Shown piece after piece: positions 58,549-64,000 of a stretch of DNA of 64,000 bases. A program made the translations under genes and the position numbers. The notes under the pieces are model-generated. The model made no database searches. It was not told where the DNA came from and saw nothing but the letters and a program-made list of their open reading frames with translations. The stretch spans positions 249,117,002 to 249,181,001 of the forward strand of contig JBOZIK010000001.1 of the NCBI GenBank assembly GCA_051453625.1, in the 5' to 3' direction. Source of the stretch: Welwitschia mirabilis. Taxonomy: Eukaryota; Gnetophyta; Gnetopsida; Welwitschiales. Positions within the stretch are counted from its first letter, which is position 1. Each line of letters starts with the position of its first letter.

Positions 58549-59277
58549 CCCCCTTTTGTCCTCACTTCTAAGCCATCTTTTAGATCTGATATGCTTATGA
58601 CAGAGGATTGAAGAATAAGAGGTCCATCTAGTAGCTATAAAAACAAGTTCTCTTGGTGTTAAGTTGAGTCTCTTCCATTTAGGTGCTGTTATTTTGTTTA
58701 TAAGTGGATGTAAAGTCCTTTAAATTAATACAACTACTCTTTTCATTTCAAGTCTATGAATGTCCCTTTTGGTTTAAGTTGGTTATAGTTAAGTGATAAG
58801 TTTGTGATTTATTTAGATCATAAAAGCAACCTTTGTTAAGGTTTACATTGGTTAATATCAGATTTGCATTTCTATTTCATTTCATTTCATATTGCATTCT
58901 TTATTCTACTTAGTAGATCCCATAGTTTATGTTGGTTAAGAACTAGTTGAATACTCTTCTTAATTGATCTAAATTATAGAGAAGATATTTTTTGTAACAG
59001 AAGGATTAGGAACCAAGGGAGTACATTTTCACTTGCATTTGATCTCCATTCATCTTGTATTACATTTACTTTATTATTTACTTTTAGTTATTAAAAGTTA
59101 AATGACTAAAAATACCTTTGGAAATCAAGTCACTAACTCTGAGCATAGTGCCTTTGTTGGGATTATGACATTTGAGTAAACTCTCGTCTATCCTAACATG
59201 TGTTTTTTTGCAAGTTATTCGATTTATAGTTTTACTTAAAGGACTTTAAGATTACATAAATTCACATTATAACATTT

Positions 59278-59289
59278 TGGTATTATTGC
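59278..59289 (+). promoter_or_regulatory. Primer-binding site of element F (decayed TGGCGCC type)
   Basis: TTTTGGTATTATTGCTGGG follows the LTR end AACA. Against TTTTGGCGCCGTTGCCGGG, the Athila/Tat-type site, every difference is a C-to-T or G-to-A transition (five within the 12-mer). Confidence 0.75.
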
Positions 59290-59448
59290 TGGGAAAGGCT
59301 GTAAGGAGCTAGAAAATTATCACTAACTAGATAAGTACTTTTAATCCTATGTTTAGGTTATTTATTTGAATTAGTTTTGTATTTTTAGCTTACAATAAAG
59401 TAGGCTTATTTCTGAAAAATTTATTTTTCATAATTTTTTTAGTGACCT

Positions 59449-59706
59449 TGTCATTCTTTCTGTTGTCCCAATGACATTAGAAATGATAGTTTTGAAATTT
59501 TAAAATTAGTTTTTCTTTTCATAAATTTTGTTCTGCTTATAGTTTAGTAATGAAGGTACTGTCATCCTATCTATTGTCCACATGATAGCTTAGATGATAG
59601 TCTTGGCTTTTTGAGTTTCAATAATTTTTCTTTCTAAGTTTTGAGTTTAGTTTTTGGTATGACTATCATCTTGCTTCTGATCCTTATGATAAGGTAAAAG
59701 ATAGTC
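59449..59706. repeat. Three further dyad repeats in the F leader
   Basis: GTCATTCTTTCTGTTGTCCC...AATGATAG (59449), GTCATCCTATCTATTGTCC...GATGATAG (59571), TATCATCTTGCTTCTGATCC...AAGATAG (59662). They are about 100 bp apart and embedded in T-rich DNA. The motif is the same as in the LTR. Confidence 0.65.
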
Positions 59707-60217
59707 TCTTATTTTTTATTTTGGTTTTTTATTTATGGTCTATGAATGTAGGGACATAGTGAATTCTAGCATAAAGACAAATTATTAAAGGAAGCAGAAC
59801 TTGATTGAAGAAAAGTATTAGCATAGGATTATTTGACTTTAAGTGAAATCAAGGTACACACATCATAGGTATGCAAGTTCTAAAAATTTTTTCTCTTATT
59901 GAAGAATTAGATTTTTGTTTCTCTCTATAGTCATTCTATTAGTTGTTTTCACAATAATTAGAGTAATCACGATTTCCATATTTTGAGTGTTAAAAGATCT
60001 ATAATGTTGATAAAACAATGACACATCAAAGAAAATAGAACTTAATCTTCATTGTGTGCTTATTTTTCTTAACATCTTGAATTAAATTCCCTTGTTCCAT
60101 TGTTCTTACTTACTTTAATAAATAATAATAGAATAACCATTGTAGAACCTCTTTTTAAACTTGTAAAATGCTGAGGACAATAGTAAGAAAACACTTTGAG
60201 AGAACATTGCATAAATA

Positions 60218-62330
60218 ATGAGAAACATAAAAGATTTTGAGGTTTATAATGAAATACTTCAAGAAGTTTTTCGAAAAGGGAGAACAACACAAAATTCTAT
60301 TAAGAGTAGGAATTGGGCCCCTTCCTCTTTTCAATCTTATTATTCTTTACCCTCTTCTTTTCAAACCTTATATGGAAATGATAATGAATATTTTGCATAT
60401 TTTAGGTATTCCACCTCATTTAAACAAACTTTCTACAATCTATTTTATTAATCCCAATCGTCTTCCATGCATCACTATGAAGAATAACCATCTCTCATGA
60501 GCTATTGTAAGGAAGAAAATAATCCATTAGAAGAAAAGATTGATGACATGAATAAGGACCAAGAAAACACAAATGAGAACCTAGAAAAATTAGTTGAAAT
60601 CTTGTAATAAAACCTTTTACATATTCAAGGATCTTTTACAACACAACATCCTCAAAACTATCCTACTTCATCCTACCTTTAGGAAAATGAAGAAAACTTA
60701 AAAATAAATGATAATAATTCTTACTTTCAACTTGAAGATGAAATTGTGGATCAAATGTCAACATCCTCCTCATTAGGAGATAAGTAAAAGGGAGACAATA
60801 ATAACATAACTCAACATTTCAATAATTGAGATGAGGATGACCATTCGCTAGATGATGATATTGAGATATAAGATTCTATGCCTACAATTCATTTACTGTT
60901 ATATAATTGAGATGTGAAATCCAATCATGAGAAAACTGAAAACTTTCTAATCAATGATGAAGATGCTATTCTTATTTCTCTTGATAATCTTTTTAATAAA
61001 TCAAATAAATTAGAAAATGAAAGTTATATTCAACACAAGAAGGGAGATGTAGTAACCAACAATAATAAGAAAAATGAAGCAAAAACTAAATAAAATAATG
61101 ATAAAGACAATAGTGAAGTAACTAATCATAATGAAGGACTCATAGAGATTCATGCATATTTCATAGAGGATATACTTGTTCATTCTACTCATACTTATAC
61201 ATCCTTTTCACTTAGGCCTTCATGTACAATTTCAAATCACATCATTCCTTCCACTTCTACTTCCTTCTTTACATTACCNNNNNNNNNNNNNNNNNNNNNN
61301 NNNNNNNNNNNNNNNNNNNNNNNNNNNNNNNNNNNNNNNNNNNNNNNNNNNNNNNNNNNNNNNNNNNNNNNNNNNNNNNNNNNNNNNNNNNNNNNNNNNN
61401 NNNNNNNNNNNNNNNNNNNNNNNNNNNNNNNNNNNNNNNNNNNNNNNNNNNNNNNNNNNNNNNNNNNNNNNNNNNNNNNNNNNNNNNNNNNNNNNNNNNN
61501 NNNNNNNNNNNNNNNNNNNNNNNNNNNNNNNNNNNNNNNNNNNNNNNNNNNNNNNNNNNNNNNNNNNNNNNNNNNNNNNNNNNNNNNNNNNNNNNNNNNN
61601 NNNNNNNNNNNNNNNNNNNNNNNNNNNNNNNNNNNNNNNNNNNNNNNNNNNNNNNNNNNNNNNNNNNNNNNNNNNNNNNNNNNNNNNNNNNNNNNNNNNN
61701 NNNNNNNNNNNNNNNNNNNNNNNNNNNNNNNNNNNNNNNNNNNNNNNNNNNNNNNNNNNNNNNNNNNNNNNNNNNNNNNNNNNNNNNNNNNNNNNNNNNN
61801 NNNNNNNNNNNNNNNNNNNNNNNNNNNNNNNNNNNNNNNNNNNNNNNNNNNNNNNNNNNNNNNNNNNNNNNNNNNNNNNNNNNNNNNNNNNNNNNNNNNN
61901 NNNNNNNNTCCTATAATACTCAAGGCCATGTTCCTTTTCTTGACTCTCATAACACTCATCATTTTGAAGCATCCATTTCTCCTATCTCTTAATATCTTTC
62001 TTTTAAACATTAATTTGATCTTTAAAGTAATATTATTTTTTTTTTTTACCAAATTCACTTTATCTTGTTCTTTTAATAATTATTCTTTGCAAAGTTTAAC
62101 TTGAAATATCTTGTAATTTTGAATTGGAGTAAGCCTTATCTTCTTGATGATAACCCATTCTTAGAGTTAAATCTTAAGGAGATTTTTAATCTTATTCAAC
62201 ATTCTCAAAAGCCTTTCAAAACTTATTATCTCCATTCTTTGAGTAGTACCTCGAATTAATTATATAATGATACTCATGATTTACATTGTTTTCATAAGAT
62301 ATTATTTGTCAATGCAATTTATCACTTCTT
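60218..62330 (+). pseudogene. Element F orphan ORF (630-N gap inside)
   Basis: Counterpart of the E ORF. Frames from 60218 read MRNIKDFEVYNEILQEVF, NWAPSSFQSYYSLPSSFQ, STSFKQTFYN, then about two PSSMHHYEE-type decapeptide units (60454-60515). Next come LEEKIDDMNKDQENTNENLE, LEDEIVDQMSTSSSLGDK and an N/D/E/K-rich section, then YTSFSLRPSCTISNH before the gap at 61279-61908. After the gap: SYNTQGHVPFLDSHNTHHFE, and at 62110-62310 LLDDNPFLELNLKEIFNL and NDTHDLHCFHK, matching E. Several stops are present. Acidic, Ser/Asn-rich, no known domain. It lies after the primer site, where gag is expected. Confidence 0.5.
61279..61908. other. Assembly gap, 630 N
   Basis: Falls inside the orphan ORF of F. 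By comparison with E (about 36050-36570) several hundred bases of ORF are probably missing. Confidence 0.99.
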
Positions 62331-63100
62331 TATCTATTATTTTAATTTTAAAAATTTTTCTATCAAAATTTTTTCATTTTACTTTATTTATCTCTAATTG
62401 ATTTTACTCCATAATTATTGCATATCTTTTATGTTTTATCAATTGGTTTCTATCTAGTTTGGCCCTTAATATTTTGAAAAATACATTACTTGAGTGCACT
62501 GTTTACATAACAAGTTGAACTTATCAATAATTAGGCCCTTATATTTTAGAAAAAGTACACCTTTGAATGGTTCCATTGAAAATTTCAACCTAAACACTTG
62601 AGAAATTCAAAATTTAATGGATAAAAGAATAAACATCATTGAAACATCTATCAATTAACCTTGAATATGATAGAAGCACTTATGTGGGAATTTTACTCCT
62701 ACCATTATCTAAATTCTTATTTAGTCAATTCTTTTGGTAAACATCATGCTATCACTTGAACATCTTTTACTTGACAAATGTTTTACTTTATGAAGTTACC
62801 ATGATTCATAAATATTTTACTTGGCATTTTAAATAATAAGATTGGTTTCATTTAATATTCAAACATTCATATGTCTATGAACTTTATTTTAATGAAAGAT
62901 GCATTGATTCTTTTATTTTCTTTTAATGATGTAAGTAATTAGATATTTTAGCATGTTCTTCCTTGTTATTTATCTCCTTCCTTTACTTTTACCCTTACAA
63001 GTATTTGGTCATGTGAAATTTATTTTAAAAAAATAAAAAAAAAGAAGTAAATACAATGCTCTTTCATGTTATATCTTAAAACATGGCCCCCATGATATCC
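62331..63100 (+). other. Element F 3' region, AT-rich, no recognised gene
   Basis: Corresponds to E about 34870-35750 with weak similarity. Only short broken frames. Confidence 0.5.
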
Positions 63101-63104
63101 TACT

Positions 63105-63290
63105 ATAAGCACACTGAGGAAAATACTCCTAGGAGGAACCTTTGGTAGTGTGATATGGTAGCTATTGAAACTCCACTAGGGGGTTAGTTGGACATCTTGT
63201 ATGGGTCCTTACTCCTCTAACAGTGGTTGAACTCCCCTCAACATGGTAGAATAGAATTGTACTTAGAGGCTATGAGATCAGTGATGTCCT
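63105..63290 (+). other. Conserved E/F block, F copy
   Basis: Contains AGGAGGAACCTTTGG, GAAACTCCACTAGGGGGTTAG, GGGTCCTTACTCC and TTAGAGGCTATGAGAT. It is locally richer in G and C than its surroundings and far better conserved with E than the flanking DNA. No sustained frame in common. Confidence 0.6.
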
Positions 63291-64000
63291 TGGTGTTATC
63301 AAAGGTATTAATTATTTTCTAAACTTATTTTATTAACTTATTTAATATACTTTTAGATGATCACTTTACTTTTTCAGATTCTAGTATTCTTTTGAGATGA
63401 TAGCTTGTAAGTTCCTATTTTAATAACTTTTATCTTATCATTCATTGTTTGATAATACTAGACATACTTTACATTGGCATACGTTATGTCATGCATCATT
63501 ATTAGGTGATTTTATGATTGTTGCCAAGGAACTTTTCTAGGGTGGAATTTTGATTAGAGAAGTAATCTTCTTCATGTTTCTACTTGTCCATTTTCCTTAT
63601 GTTTTTCATTAGTTGTTTTATTTAGGATTGTCAAAGTCACTATAATATCTTTTTTGACATTATAATTAGGACTGGATCATTTGGTACTCTAGTTTTCTTT
63701 TATTTTCACTCATAAATTTTATTTATAAGGGTTGTTTTTCTTTTTAGCACTTTCAATTGATGCATTTCTTTCATTATTTGATTATTTTGTTTCTTTTATT
63801 TTATGTTAATGTTTTTTGGTTTATCTTTTTGTTTTGCATACATCCACTTATAGATCTTGAATCCTTATAAAGTTTGAAATACATTTGAAAAATACTTTTG
63901 AGCCTTGTTGTCTTTTACTTAATTCATTATTATGGTCTCATACGTCTCTTTCTTCATGGTTATATTTTTCAAGATGATTCTTCACTTTCTACAGTCCTTC
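63291..64000 (+). other. Element F continuation to window end, nothing recognised
   Basis: T-rich sequence with no long frame or repeat. Probably the non-coding 3' region of F. Confidence 0.45.

Larger units (their letters stand above)
57928..59274 (+). mobile_element. 5' LTR of element F
   Basis: 1347 bp, longer than the E LTRs, partly because of dyad repeats at 58163-58428. It contains a well-formed TATA box (58541). Similarity to the E LTRs is clear at both ends and patchy in the middle. Confidence 0.8.
57928..64000 (+). mobile_element. Element F: second member of the E family, partial (runs off window end)
   Basis: The + strand carries 5' LTR 57928-59274, primer site, a leader with dyad repeats, orphan ORF interrupted by a 630-N gap, and the conserved 3' block at 63105-63290. 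LTR start (TGTTTCAATGCC), LTR end (CACATTATAACA), primer region and ORF all match E. Its 3' end and right target duplication lie beyond the window. Confidence 0.8.

Noticed and set aside
61176-62058. Several 230-270-codon frames spanning the 630-N gap, both strands
   Set aside because: Length comes from Ns. Only the + strand flanks fit the orphan ORF of F.

Overview
This window looks like repeat-dense, gene-poor chromosomal DNA from a land plant with a large genome. The evidence is a Ty1/copia element with an initiator-Met tRNA primer-binding site, several Ty3/gypsy elements with Athila/Tat-like and chromovirus-like features, a plant-specific extra retrotransposon ORF, and a LINE remnant. I recognise no intact host gene. 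The sequence is strongly AT-rich and CpG-poor, and every pol reading frame is broken by stops and small indels. Primer-binding sites have decayed almost only by C-to-T and G-to-A changes, as expected of old, methylated repeats. The species cannot be named from this sequence. Seven runs of N are present.

Left half (1-22830). A gypsy element Y on the + strand leaves a piece of integrase C-terminal domain at 3811-3946, the rest of that domain at 21175-21600, and a 3' LTR from 21603. Y was hit twice. Element X (minus strand; 5' LTR 2165-3810, primer site 2150-2161, internal part running off the window start) lies at its left. A 17.2-kb insertion, element A (minus strand, 3947-21169), splits the integrase frame and has the target duplication TAAGT/CAAGT. 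A has LTRs of about 4 kb around only 2.3 kb of apparently non-coding internal DNA, so it resembles a LARD, a large non-autonomous derivative. Its 5' LTR was in turn hit by a copia element C (minus strand, 11345-18430, target duplication AGGAG). C keeps both LTRs, primer site and polypurine tract, remnants of gag, protease, integrase and the RT end, and an extra ORF between pol and the 3' LTR.

Middle (22831-28899). This part holds little that can be recognised: two or three tRNA/SINE-like box-B segments near 25.1-25.3 kb, and a very decayed LINE reverse transcriptase on the + strand at about 26.9-27.8 kb.

Right half (28900-64000). Element U (minus strand, 28900-51097) is Athila/Tat-like. It has roughly 1-kb LTRs, gag, protease, RT with an intact FMDD box and integrase, then a long 3' region holding a degenerate coiled-coil-type ORF next to the 3' LTR. 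A second copy, V (51098-57927), abuts U and shares its LTR (50081-51097), giving an LTR-internal-LTR-internal tandem. Element E (minus strand, 31731-40313) is nested in the 3' region of U, and the same site in V is empty. Element F (+ strand, 57928 to beyond the window) is inserted in the RT of V and belongs to the same family as E. E and F have TGGCGCC-type primer sites and a shared low-complexity ORF of unknown function. Complete E shows no detectable polymerase, so this is probably a non-autonomous family, and it is the most novel-looking item here.
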